Of a stretch of 6,137 bases of DNA, positions 1 to 6,137 are shown piece after piece (within the stretch, counting starts at the first letter, position 1; each line of letters starts with the position of its first letter). A program made the position numbers and the translations under genes. The notes under the pieces were generated by a model. That model saw only the letters and a program-made list of their open reading frames with translations, had not been told where the DNA came from and searched no databases. Origin of the DNA: Phenylobacterium sp. (GTDB taxonomy: Bacteria; Pseudomonadota; Alphaproteobacteria; Caulobacterales; Caulobacteraceae); contig JAQGIJ010000139.1 in NCBI GenBank assembly GCA_028291285.1, forward strand, positions 1 through 6,137, given 5' to 3'.

Positions 1-2
1 AA

Positions 3-2444
3 GACAAAGCCGCCCTGGCCGGACTGCGGGTCGTGGATCTCTCGAACCTGCGCACGGGCGCCCAGGTGAGCCAGTTGCTCGCCGACTTCGGGGCCGACGT
101 GGTGCACGTGGAGACGCCCGGCGGCAGCGCCTTGCGCGCCGAGGCCGCCTGGCCGTTCTGGGGCCGCGGCAAGCGCAGCGTTCAGCTCGACCTCAAGGCG
201 CCGGCGGACCTGGAGGTCGCCCAGGCCCTCGCCGGCGGCGCGGACATCGTCATCGAGACCTTCCGGCCGGGCGTCGCCGAGCGGCTGGGCCTCGGCTATG
301 ACGCGCTCGCCAAGGACAACCCCGGCCTGATCTACGCCTCGATAAGCGGCTTCGGGCAGAGCGGGCCCTATGCCGGGCTGCAGGGCTACGAGGGCGTGGT
401 GATGGCCAAGCTCGGCGTGCTCTGGGCGGTGAGCGGGCTGGCCGGCCGCGAGGGCCCGGCCTTTCCCTCGGCAGCCTTCTCGTCCTATCCCGCCAGCCAG
501 CTGGCCCTGCAGGCGATCCTGGCGGCGCTCTACGAGCGCCAGACCACCGGCGTCGGCCAGGCGGTCGGGACCACCCTGGCCCAGGCGCTGTCCGTCTACG
601 ACACCTTCAACTGGTTCTCCCGGGTGATGGCGACCCGCTATGGCCAGGGGTTCTCGCAGACGGCGCGGGCGGTGGACGGCATTCCCACCGGCGGCCTCTC
701 CTTCCGGCTGCTGATCGCGCTCACCAAGGACGGCCAGTGGCTGCAGTTCTCGCAGACGCCGGACCGGCTGTTCCGGGCGATGATGGGGATGTTCGGGCTG
801 GAGTGGATGTTCTCCGACCCGAAGTGGCAGACCGCCCCGGACTTCGACGAGCCGGAGAAGCGGCTGGAGTTCTGGGAGATCCTGCTGCAGATCGTCCGCA
901 CCAAGACCGCCGCCGAGTGGTTCGCCGAGTTCGATCGCAACCCCGATGTCTGGGGCGAGCGCTTCCGCAAGGGCAGCGAGCTGCTCGACCACCCGCAGAT
1001 GCAGTATAATGGCTCGGTGGCCGCGATCGTCGACCCTGAGCGGGGGCCGACCCGCCAGCCCGGGGCGCTGGTGCGGGCCGATGCGACACCAGCGCGGCTC
1101 GGCGCGGCCCCGCGACTGGGCGAACACGATGCGGCGATCCGCCGGGAGGCCGCCGACGGCGCCGCCACCCGCGCTGCGGCCGTCGAGGGGCCGAAGGGCA
1201 AGCTGCCCCTGGAGGGCGTCACCCTGGTGGAGCTCGGCACCTACTATGCCGCCCCCTATGGCGCGACCCTGCTGGCCGAGCTCGGCGCGCGGGTGATCAA
1301 GCTCGAACAGCCCGACGGCGACCCGCACCGCCACATGCTGCCGTTCCCGGAGATCGCCGGACTGAAGGTGTTGCAGGGCAAGGAATGCGTCGCCGTCGAC
1401 CTGCACACGGACAAGGGCCGCGAGATCGCCCACCGCATCCTCTCCACGGCCGACATCGTCCTGCAGTCGTTCCGCGCCGGCGTCGCCGAGCGGCTGGGAC
1501 TGGACGCCAGGACGCTGCGCGCGCTCAACCCCGAGCTCGTCTATCTCAGCGCCCCCGGCTACGGGGAGGGCGGGCCCTGCGGCCACCGGCCGGCGTTTGC
1601 GCCGACCATCGGCGCCGGCGCGGGCTGGGCCTGGCGCAACGCCGGCTCGATCATCCCCGAGGGCGACCTGGCCCTCGACCAGATCAAGCCGACGGCGATC
1701 CAGCTCGGCACGGCGGTGATGGGCGTGGCCAACTCCGACGGGCTGTCGGCGGCGACCTGCGGCACCGCCATGCTGCTGGGCCTGGTCGCCCGCGCGCGCG
1801 GCGCCGGCGGCCAGTCGATGCTGACCAGCATGCTCGCCTCGACCGCCCATGCGCTCGGCGAGGTGATGACCGAATATCCGGGCCGTCCGGAGGCTCCGAT
1901 GGCGGACCCGGGGCTGCACGGCTGGAACGCGCTTTACCGGCTCTACGCGGCCGGCGACGGGGAGTGGGTGTTCCTGGCCGCGCCCAGCCCGCGCGAGTGG
2001 GCGCGCTTCACCGGCGCGCTGCCCGATGGCGCGGGGCTTGCCGCCGACCCCCGCTTCGCCACGCCGCAGGCGCGCGCGCAGAACGACGCGGCGCTCGCCG
2101 GCGAGCTGGAGTCCGCCTTCCGCAGCCGCCCGGCGCGCGACTGGGAGACGCTGATGCGCGCCGCCGACGTGGCCTGCGTGGAGTGCGCTCGCGGGCCTGT
2201 GGAGGCCAACTACATGGACGAGGGCAGCCTCGGCCAGCTGCAGGGCTATGTGACCCAAGGGCGCCACCCGATCCTCGACGAGGTCCCGCGGCTGAAGGCG
2301 CTGTTCCAGTTCTCGCGCTCGGCGACCTGCGCCGGAGACGCCGGCCTGGTCGGCCAGGATTCCGAAAAAGTTCTGCGGGATTATGGCTATAGCGCCGACG
2401 AGGTCTCGGCTCTTGCGCAGGAAGGTGTCATACTGGTCGGATGA
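3..2444 (+). CDS. Two-domain CaiB/BaiF (family III) CoA-transferase, 5' partial
   Basis: Predicted to move CoA between carboxylic acids in the cytoplasm. The frame is open from the window edge: codons from position 3 read DKAALAGLRVVDLS, the usual opening of the family, so the GTG at 33 is internal and the true start lies shortly upstream. Numbering from that GTG (803 residues), domain 1 spans about 1-370 (GFGQSGPYA at 106-114, ETFRPGVAERLGL at 75-87, TTGVGQ at 171-176). A charged, Ala-rich linker covers about 366-390. Domain 2 spans about 391-803 (SFRAGVAERLGL at 479-490, GYGEGGP at 509-515, GAGGQ at 590-594, and a typical C-terminal end, VLRDYGYSADEV). Each half is about the length of a single-domain member. 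The catalytic Asp is present in domain 2 (NSD, D569) but is Ser (S151) at the matching place in domain 1, so probably one half is active and the other structural. A 20-nt identical stretch (270-289 and 1479-1498) encodes the shared GVAERLG motif. Family assignment is firm; substrate is unknown. Confidence 0.93.
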   Translation, partial: DKAALAGLRVVDLSNLRTGAQVSQLLADFGADVVHVETPGGSALRAEAAWPFWGRGKRSVQLDLKAPADLEVAQALAGGADIVIETFRPGVAERLGLGYDALAKDNPGLIYASISGFGQSGPYAGLQGYEGVVMAKLGVLWAVSGLAGREGPAFPSAAFSSYPASQLALQAILAALYERQTTGVGQAVGTTLAQALSVYDTFNWFSRVMATRYGQGFSQTARAVDGIPTGGLSFRLLIALTKDGQWLQFSQTPDRLFRAMMGMFGLEWMFSDPKWQTAPDFDEPEKRLEFWEILLQIVRTKTAAEWFAEFDRNPDVWGERFRKGSELLDHPQMQYNGSVAAIVDPERGPTRQPGALVRADATPARLGAAPRLGEHDAAIRREAADGAATRAAAVEGPKGKLPLEGVTLVELGTYYAAPYGATLLAELGARVIKLEQPDGDPHRHMLPFPEIAGLKVLQGKECVAVDLHTDKGREIAHRILSTADIVLQSFRAGVAERLGLDARTLRALNPELVYLSAPGYGEGGPCGHRPAFAPTIGAGAGWAWRNAGSIIPEGDLALDQIKPTAIQLGTAVMGVANSDGLSAATCGTAMLLGLVARARGAGGQSMLTSMLASTAHALGEVMTEYPGRPEAPMADPGLHGWNALYRLYAAGDGEWVFLAAPSPREWARFTGALPDGAGLAADPRFATPQARAQNDAALAGELESAFRSRPARDWETLMRAADVACVECARGPVEANYMDEGSLGQLQGYVTQGRHPILDEVPRLKALFQFSRSATCAGDAGLVGQDSEKVLRDYGYSADEVSALAQEGVILVG

Positions 2445-2560
2445 CGCCGCGGCGCGGGGCGGTTCGGCCGCGGGCTAAGGCATCTGCGAGCGCGGGGTCT
2501 GGACGGCGACCACCTCCAGGCTCTAAAGCGGACGCGCGAAATTGTCTGATGCAGGAGCGC

Positions 2561-2579
2561 GCGCCCCTTAGAGGGACGC
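2561..2579 (+). other. Small imperfect hairpin in the leader of the small-protein gene
   Basis: GCG (2561-2563) pairs with CGC (2577-2579), followed by one C/A mismatch and then CCCT (2565-2568) with AGGG (2572-2575) around a TAG triloop. It sits 11 nt before the ribosome binding site at 2590. Such short stems are common by chance in GC-rich DNA, so a role in translation control or mRNA stability is speculation. Confidence 0.25.
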
Positions 2580-2589
2580 CTCCACCCGC

Positions 2590-2596
2590 GAGGAAA
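2590..2596 (+). promoter_or_regulatory. Ribosome binding site deciding the ATG at 2603
   Basis: GAGGAAA lies 6 nt before the ATG at 2603, a good Shine-Dalgarno match at good spacing. It favours the 102-residue protein over the 156-residue version that would begin at the ATG at 2441. Confidence 0.75.
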
Positions 2597-2602
2597 CCAC
2601 TT

Positions 2603-2911
2603 ATGGAATTGAAGCCCGGATCTCGTTGGAAGAGCCCGGTTTGCGACACGGAAGTCGTCATCGTGCGTCCGTCGAAAACCCCGGTCAGCCTGGAATGCGG
2701 CGGCCATCCGATGCTGCCGCACGGCTCCGCGCCCGCCGAGGGCCTGGCGCTCGCCGCCGACTTCTCGGCCGGCAGCCAGGTCGGCAAGCGCTACTCCGAC
2801 GACGAGACCGGGCTCGAAGTGCTGTGCACCAAGGGCGGCGCCGGTTCGCTGTCGATCGACGGCCGCCCGATCGGCGAGAAGGAAGCCAAGAAGCTTCCGG
2901 CCTCGGACTAA
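2603..2911 (+). CDS. Small protein with a degenerate desulforedoxin-like N-terminal domain
   Basis: This 102-residue soluble protein has no signal peptide or membrane segment. I do not recognise a named function. Residues 9-37 follow the desulforedoxin/desulfoferrodoxin N-terminal pattern (YKCxxCG, then Val-rich strands, then LxCCGxxM): here WKSPVCD at 9-15 and LECGGHPM at 30-37. Only two of the four iron-binding cysteines remain (C14, C32); the other two positions are S11 and G33. H35 and C75 are possible replacement ligands. Residues 42-102 form a second part with a Gly-rich LCTKGGAGSLSIDG stretch and a charged LPASD end. The start is set by the GAGGAAA site and by the family-like opening MELKPGSRW. 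It ends 5 nt before the acyl-CoA synthetase gene, so the two are almost surely co-translated, suggesting a helper role for that enzyme or pathway. The coding call is firm; the fold is an inference from a short motif, and the function is unknown. Confidence 0.85.
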   Translation: MELKPGSRWKSPVCDTEVVIVRPSKTPVSLECGGHPMLPHGSAPAEGLALAADFSAGSQVGKRYSDDETGLEVLCTKGGAGSLSIDGRPIGEKEAKKLPASD

Positions 2912-2916
2912 GCCGA

Positions 2917-4425
2917 ATGCATACGGCGCTTCTGCTGGAGATGGCGTCCGACGCGGCGCCGGACCGGGTGATCCTGGGCGAGCTTGCGGACGGCATCACC
3001 TTCGCCGAGCTCGCCGGCCGCGCCCGCGGGGCCGCCGCCTGGCTTTTGGGACATCCCGGCGAGACCATCGTCTACCTGGGCCTGAACGGGCCGAGCCTGC
3101 CGGTCGCGATCTTCGCCTCGGGCCTGCTGGCCAAGCCGTTCGCCCCGATCAACTACCGCCTGGCCGACAACGAGCTGCGCAAGCTGCTGGCCCGCACGGC
3201 GCCCTCGGTGGCCATCGTCGACGACGACATGCTGCCGCGCGTTGAGGGGACCGCCGGGGTGACCCTGGTCCCGCTGAGCGCGTTCAAAGCGGCCTGCGAA
3301 GATCCGGCGCACCGTAATGGCGAGCTGCCCTTCGTCGATCCCGACATCGGCGTGCTGCTGTTCACCAGCGGCACCACCGGCGAGCCGAAGGCCGCGGTGC
3401 TGCGTCACCGCAACCTGACCTCCTATGTGATCTCGACGGTGGAGTTCCTGGGCGCCGACGCCGACGAGGCGGCCCTGGTGAGCGTGCCGCCGTACCATAT
3501 CGCCGGCATCTCCGCGATTCTGACCGGCATCTACGGCGGCCGGCGCATCGTCCACATGCCGGCCTTCACGCCCCAGGACTGGGTCGCAACGGCGGCCCGG
3601 GAGAAGATCACCCACGCCATGGTGGTCCCCACCATGCTGAGCCTGATCCTCGACATAATCGAGCAGCGCGGCGAGAAGCTGGCGCACCTGAAGGCGCTTT
3701 CCTACGGCGGTGGCCGGATGCCCCAGGTGGTCATCGAGCGGGCGATGAAGCTCCTGCCGCACGTCGACTTCGTCAACGCCTACGGCCTGACCGAGACCAG
3801 CTCCACCATCGCGGTGCTGGGCCCCGACGACCACCGCGCGGCGATGTCGTCGAAGGACCCGAAGGTGCACCGCCGCCTCGGCTCGGTGGGCAAGCCGCTG
3901 CCGGCGCTGGAGCTGGAGATCCGCGGGCCCGACGGCGAAGTGCTGCCCGCCGGCGTCGCCGGCGAGATCTATGTCCGCGGCGAGCAGGTGGCCGGGGAGT
4001 ACCTTTCGAAGAAGGTCATCCGCGAGGACGGCTGGTTCCCCACCAACGACAGCGGCTGGATGGACGAGGACGGCTACCTCTTCGTCGAAGGCCGGCTGGA
4101 CGACGTCATCGTCCGCGGCGGCGAGAACATGTCGCCGGGCGAGATCGAGGACGTGCTGCGCCAGCACCCGAACGTCGGCGACGTGGCCGTGCTCGGCATC
4201 CCCGACGACTACTGGGGCGAGCGGGTGGCGGCGGTCGTGGTGCCGAAGGACGGCAAGCCCTCGACCGAGGAGCTGGCGGCCTGGGTCAAGGCGCGGCTGC
4301 GCTCCACCAAGACCCCCGAGGTCTGGGAGTTCCGCGAAGCGCTGCCGTACAACGACACCGGCAAGCTGCTGCGCCGCCTGCTGAAGGCCGACCTCACCAA
4401 GCCCGCCCAGCTGACCGCCGTCTGA
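2917..4425 (+). CDS. AMP-forming acyl-CoA synthetase (acyl-CoA ligase)
   Basis: This is a member of the adenylate-forming ligase family. It activates a carboxylic acid with ATP to an acyl-AMP and then makes the CoA thioester. At 502 residues it has the usual full length. Visible motifs, in order, are the phosphate-binding loop TSGTTGEPK (150-158), PPYHIAG (191-197), SYGGGRMP (262-269), YGLTET (289-294), the ribose-binding Asp region TNDSGW (376-381, D378), the hinge GRLDD (392-396) with VRGGEN (399-404), and the C-terminal PYNDTGKLLRR, where K483 is the expected adenylation lysine. All key residues are present, so it should be active. Its N-terminus is short, with no membrane anchor. The ATG at 2917 is 5 nt after the preceding stop and has no clear Shine-Dalgarno sequence, which points to translational coupling with the small-protein gene; a Met at residue 9 is a less likely start. 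Substrate is not predictable by eye. Long-chain, aromatic, steroid side-chain or terpenoid acids are possible. Confidence 0.95.
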   Translation: MHTALLLEMASDAAPDRVILGELADGITFAELAGRARGAAAWLLGHPGETIVYLGLNGPSLPVAIFASGLLAKPFAPINYRLADNELRKLLARTAPSVAIVDDDMLPRVEGTAGVTLVPLSAFKAACEDPAHRNGELPFVDPDIGVLLFTSGTTGEPKAAVLRHRNLTSYVISTVEFLGADADEAALVSVPPYHIAGISAILTGIYGGRRIVHMPAFTPQDWVATAAREKITHAMVVPTMLSLILDIIEQRGEKLAHLKALSYGGGRMPQVVIERAMKLLPHVDFVNAYGLTETSSTIAVLGPDDHRAAMSSKDPKVHRRLGSVGKPLPALELEIRGPDGEVLPAGVAGEIYVRGEQVAGEYLSKKVIREDGWFPTNDSGWMDEDGYLFVEGRLDDVIVRGGENMSPGEIEDVLRQHPNVGDVAVLGIPDDYWGERVAAVVVPKDGKPSTEELAAWVKARLRSTKTPEVWEFREALPYNDTGKLLRRLLKADLTKPAQLTAV

Positions 4426-4426
4426 C

Positions 4427-4432
4427 GGAGGG
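4427..4432 (+). promoter_or_regulatory. Strong ribosome binding site upstream of a CTG start
   Basis: GGAGGG begins one base after the stop of the acyl-CoA synthetase gene and ends 7 nt before the CTG at 4440. No ATG, GTG or TTG lies in the crotonase frame between the upstream in-frame stop and 4509, so this near-perfect site points to CTG as the initiator. Confidence 0.6.
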
Positions 4433-4439
4433 TCCGGCG

Positions 4440-5432
4440 CTGTCGCAAGCCCAGGCGCCCAGCGGGCTTCTCCAGGACCTGGCGGAGCTCGGCGGGACCG
4501 GGCTCTGCGTGGTCGAGCTCGACGGGGACGGCGACGCGTCCGAAGGCCCTGGGCTGGTGCGGGTGGGCGTCCACCGCGCAGGCCCGCCTCCGGCCGGCGA
4601 CATCGAGGCCTTCGACATCCTGCTGAGCGCCGATCCGGACGCGCCGCGGCCCTGGGTGGGGATCGCGCCGGAGCGGCTGGACGAGACGCTGGCGCATCTG
4701 CACGCCGTGACGGCCGACCAGCCGGCGGCGGCGACCGTGGCGGCGCAGGTGCTGCGCATGACCCTGAGCCTCGGCTTCGAAGACGCGCTCGCCCTGGAAT
4801 CCCTGGGCTATTCCATGCTGCTGGCGAGCGAGCGCTTCCGCGCCTGGCGCGCCGCCACGCCCGTGCGCGACCGCGGCGACGCCGATCAGCCGCGGGTCGC
4901 CGTCTCGCGCGACGACCAGGGGATCTCGATCCGGATGACCCGGCCCGGCGCGCGCAACGCCGTCGACGCCCGGATGCGCGACGCCCTCTTCGAGGCGCTT
5001 GAGTTCGCCCGCCTCGATCCGGACCAGGCTCCGGTGGTGCTGACCGGCGAGGGGCCGTCCTTCAGCGCCGGCGGCGACCTGGACGAGTTCGGCAGCTTCG
5101 GCGACCCGGCCCAGGCCCACCTGGTCCGCGTGCTGCGCATGCCGGTGCGCCTGGTCTGGGCGCTGCGCGAGCGGATCAGCGCGCGGGTGCAGGGCGCTTG
5201 CGTCGGCGCAGGCGTCGAGATGCCCGCCGGCGCCGGCCGGGTGATCGCAGCGCCCGACGCCCACTTCCGCCTGCCGGAGGTGGCCATGGGGCTGATCCCG
5301 GGCGCCGGCGGCACCGCCTCCATCCCGCGCCGGATCGGCCGCCGGCGGGCCTGCTTCATGGCGATCTCCGGCCTGGACGTTGACGCCCGGACGGCGCTTC
5401 GCTGGGGGCTGGTGGACGCCGTGGAGCCCTGA
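4440..5432 (+). CDS. Crotonase-family enoyl-CoA hydratase/isomerase, apparently permuted, CTG start
   Basis: The protein has 330 residues if begun at CTG 4440, or 307 from GTG 4509. The crotonase core occupies about 151-330. It has the oxyanion-hole motifs SFSAGGDL (207-214) and ACVGAGVE (253-260), and both glutamates used by enoyl-CoA hydratases: E260 (GAGVE) and E280 (LPEV, followed by GLIPGAGGT). Hydration of an enoyl-CoA is therefore plausible, though isomerase or other crotonase chemistry is possible. The core stops right after GLVDAVEP, where normal members continue for about 60 helical residues. A segment that looks like those missing helices (APERLDETLA, then DALALESLGYSML, ending in FRAW; residues 76-139) instead lies before the core. 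Residues 1-75 are unassigned. CTG is preferred because of the GGAGGG site and because codons 4440-4508 keep the gene's GC-rich third positions. The gene lies 14 nt after the ligase and 6 nt before the next CoA-transferase, so it is probably co-transcribed and acts in the same pathway. Confidence 0.88.
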   Translation: MSQAQAPSGLLQDLAELGGTGLCVVELDGDGDASEGPGLVRVGVHRAGPPPAGDIEAFDILLSADPDAPRPWVGIAPERLDETLAHLHAVTADQPAAATVAAQVLRMTLSLGFEDALALESLGYSMLLASERFRAWRAATPVRDRGDADQPRVAVSRDDQGISIRMTRPGARNAVDARMRDALFEALEFARLDPDQAPVVLTGEGPSFSAGGDLDEFGSFGDPAQAHLVRVLRMPVRLVWALRERISARVQGACVGAGVEMPAGAGRVIAAPDAHFRLPEVAMGLIPGAGGTASIPRRIGRRRACFMAISGLDVDARTALRWGLVDAVEP

Positions 5433-5434
5433 GG
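5430..5434 (+). promoter_or_regulatory. Weak ribosome binding site overlapping the crotonase stop
   Basis: TGAGG contains the stop codon of the crotonase gene and a short Shine-Dalgarno match, 4 nt before the ATG at 5439. This arrangement suggests translational coupling of the two genes. Confidence 0.4.
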
Positions 5435-5438
5435 CGCG

Positions 5439-6137
5439 ATGAACCCGGTCGCTGGACCGCTGCGGAGCCTCGCCGCGCGCATCGCCGAGCGTTCGGCCAA
5501 GCTCGGCCGGCGCGTGGAGGTCGACCTGGCCGCGGTCGCCGATCGGCGCGGGCTGCTCAAGCTGGGCCGGCCCGGCCTCTGGTCGCCCAACCGCGCCTGC
5601 CGGCTGGTGCAGACGGCGGACGGCTGGATCGCCGTCAACCTCGCCCGTGAGGAAGACCTGGGTCTGATCCCGGCGTGGCTGCAGCGCGACGTTGCCAGCG
5701 ACCCCTGGCCCGCCATCCTGGCCAGCGCCCGCCAGCGGCCCTGGCGGGCGCTGGTGGCCGACGCGCGGCTGCTCGGCCTGCCGGTTGGTGGGGTGGGGGA
5801 GGTGACCGCCGGCGGCATGGAGGCGCCGCTGGTCGCCGTCGGCGCGGCCGCCGCGCGCCCACGGCAGGCGCTGCTGGTTGTGGACCTCTCCAGCCTGTGG
5901 GCCGGGCCGCTCTGCGGCGCGGTGCTGGCGCAGGCGGGGGCGAGCGTCACCAAGGTTGAGAGCCTCTCGCGGCCCGATCCCAGCCGGACCTCGACGCCGG
6001 AGCTCTTCCGCCGGCTGAACGGAGCCAAGGCCGAGCTCGCCCTCGACTTCGCCGACCCCGGCGCGCCCCTGCGGCTGCGCGAGATGATCCTGGGGGCCGC
6101 CGTGGTCATAACCAGCGCCCGGCCGCGGGCCTTCGCG
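5439..6137 (+). CDS. CaiB/BaiF family CoA-transferase-like protein, 3' partial, unusual domain order
   Basis: An open frame of 233 codons runs off the window end without a stop. Residues 141-233 are the N-terminal nucleotide-fold half of a family III CoA-transferase: LLVVDLSSLWAGPLCG (145-160), GASVTKVES (167-175), the NGAKAELALDF stretch (194-204) and VVITSARPRAF at the cut end. In ordinary members this opening sits at residue 1-10; here about 140 residues precede it. Part of that extension (SPNRACR, TADGWIAVNLA at 59-69, then LLGLPVGGVGEV at 111-122) looks like the small domain that normally comes late in the chain. The first 45 residues are helix-like and Arg/Ala-rich. Either the protein is circularly permuted, or it follows the remnant of a first domain. 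The active-site Asp would lie downstream of the window, so activity cannot be judged. ATG 5439 is the first start after the crotonase stop, 6 nt away. The family call is good; topology and activity are open. Confidence 0.85.
   Translation, partial: MNPVAGPLRSLAARIAERSAKLGRRVEVDLAAVADRRGLLKLGRPGLWSPNRACRLVQTADGWIAVNLAREEDLGLIPAWLQRDVASDPWPAILASARQRPWRALVADARLLGLPVGGVGEVTAGGMEAPLVAVGAAAARPRQALLVVDLSSLWAGPLCGAVLAQAGASVTKVESLSRPDPSRTSTPELFRRLNGAKAELALDFADPGAPLRLREMILGAAVVITSARPRAFA

Larger units (their letters stand above)
2445..2602. other. Intergenic gap between the CoA-transferase fusion and the small-protein gene
   Basis: This is the only sizeable gap in the window (158 nt) and the natural place for a promoter of genes 2-5. 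I could not pick out a convincing -35/-10 pair. The stretch around 2521-2550 is less GC-rich than its surroundings. Near the upstream stop, CCGCGGC (2447-2453) can pair with GCCGCGG (2467-2473), but no T-run follows, so it is weak as a terminator. A frame stays open across the gap from an ATG overlapping the upstream stop at 2441, but its translation is Arg/Pro/Ala-rich and does not look coding. Confidence 0.6.

Noticed and set aside
33..35. GTG at 33 as the start of the CoA-transferase fusion
   Set aside because: The in-frame codons before it (positions 3-32) encode the conserved LAGLRV opening of the family and no stop intervenes, so the start is outside the window.
270..1498. 20-nt direct repeat (270-289 and 1479-1498) as a mobile or recombination element
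   Set aside because: Both copies encode the GVAERLG motif at the same place in the two homologous CaiB domains, so they reflect domain homology.
1385..2392. +1-frame open frame of 335 residues inside the CoA-transferase fusion
   Set aside because: It is an Arg-rich shadow frame; the main frame carries the conserved domain 2 motifs.
2447..2473. CCGCGGC/GCCGCGG stem as a rho-independent terminator after gene 1
   Set aside because: The loop is 13 nt and no T-run follows; such pairs arise often in DNA of this composition.
2441..2602. ATG overlapping the gene 1 stop as the start of a 156-residue small protein
   Set aside because: The added 54 residues are Arg/Pro/Ala-rich with non-coding character, and the good ribosome binding site sits before the ATG at 2603.
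2626..2916. In-frame TTG extension of the acyl-CoA synthetase
   Set aside because: It would overlap almost the whole small-protein gene in another frame; the translation is Arg-rich and unlike ligases, whose normal N-terminus begins at ATG 2917.
2908..4167. Antisense open frame of 419 residues
   Set aside because: It lies opposite the acyl-CoA synthetase, whose motifs are complete; long antisense frames are common in GC-rich coding DNA, and the His/Asp/Val/Gly-rich translation shows no family.
4209..5264. Antisense open frame of 351 residues
   Set aside because: It is a composition shadow of the ligase end and the crotonase gene, with no recognisable motifs.
4886..6109. Antisense open frame of 407 residues
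   Set aside because: It is a Ser/Arg/Ala-rich shadow spanning two recognised + strand genes.

Overview
The window is a very GC-rich piece of a bacterial chromosome. All five genes lie on the + strand, and G/C strongly dominates third codon positions. Base composition and the style of the proteins suggest an alphaproteobacterium, perhaps a Caulobacter/Phenylobacterium relative or a sphingomonad. That is an impression, since no marker gene is present. No tRNA, rRNA, CRISPR array, insertion sequence or phage gene was seen.

Layout: (1) 3-2444, a two-domain CaiB/BaiF family (family III) CoA-transferase whose 5' end lies before the window; (2) a 158-nt gap, 2445-2602, the only real intergenic space; (3) 2603-2911, a 102-aa protein whose first 40 residues look like a desulforedoxin domain with half its cysteines missing; (4) 2917-4425, an AMP-forming acyl-CoA synthetase; (5) 4440-5432, a crotonase (enoyl-CoA hydratase/isomerase) family protein that seems to start at CTG; (6) 5439-6137, the 5' part of a second CaiB/BaiF family protein, cut by the window end. 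Genes 2-5 are separated by only 5, 14 and 6 nt and are probably one transcript; gene 1 may or may not be part of it.

Together the genes form a CoA-thioester catabolic module: a ligase to prime a carboxylic acid with CoA, transferases to pass CoA from product to incoming acid, and a hydratase/isomerase to act on the enoyl-CoA. The complement resembles the CaiB-CaiC-CaiD set of carnitine metabolism, but the substrate cannot be read from the sequence; a steroid, terpenoid, aromatic or branched-chain acid would all fit.

The least ordinary content is in protein architecture. The CaiB fusion keeps the catalytic aspartate only in its second half. The crotonase and the second CaiB protein both appear to carry segments that normally sit late in their families in front of the catalytic core, as if both were circularly permuted. 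The small protein looks like a remodelled desulforedoxin.
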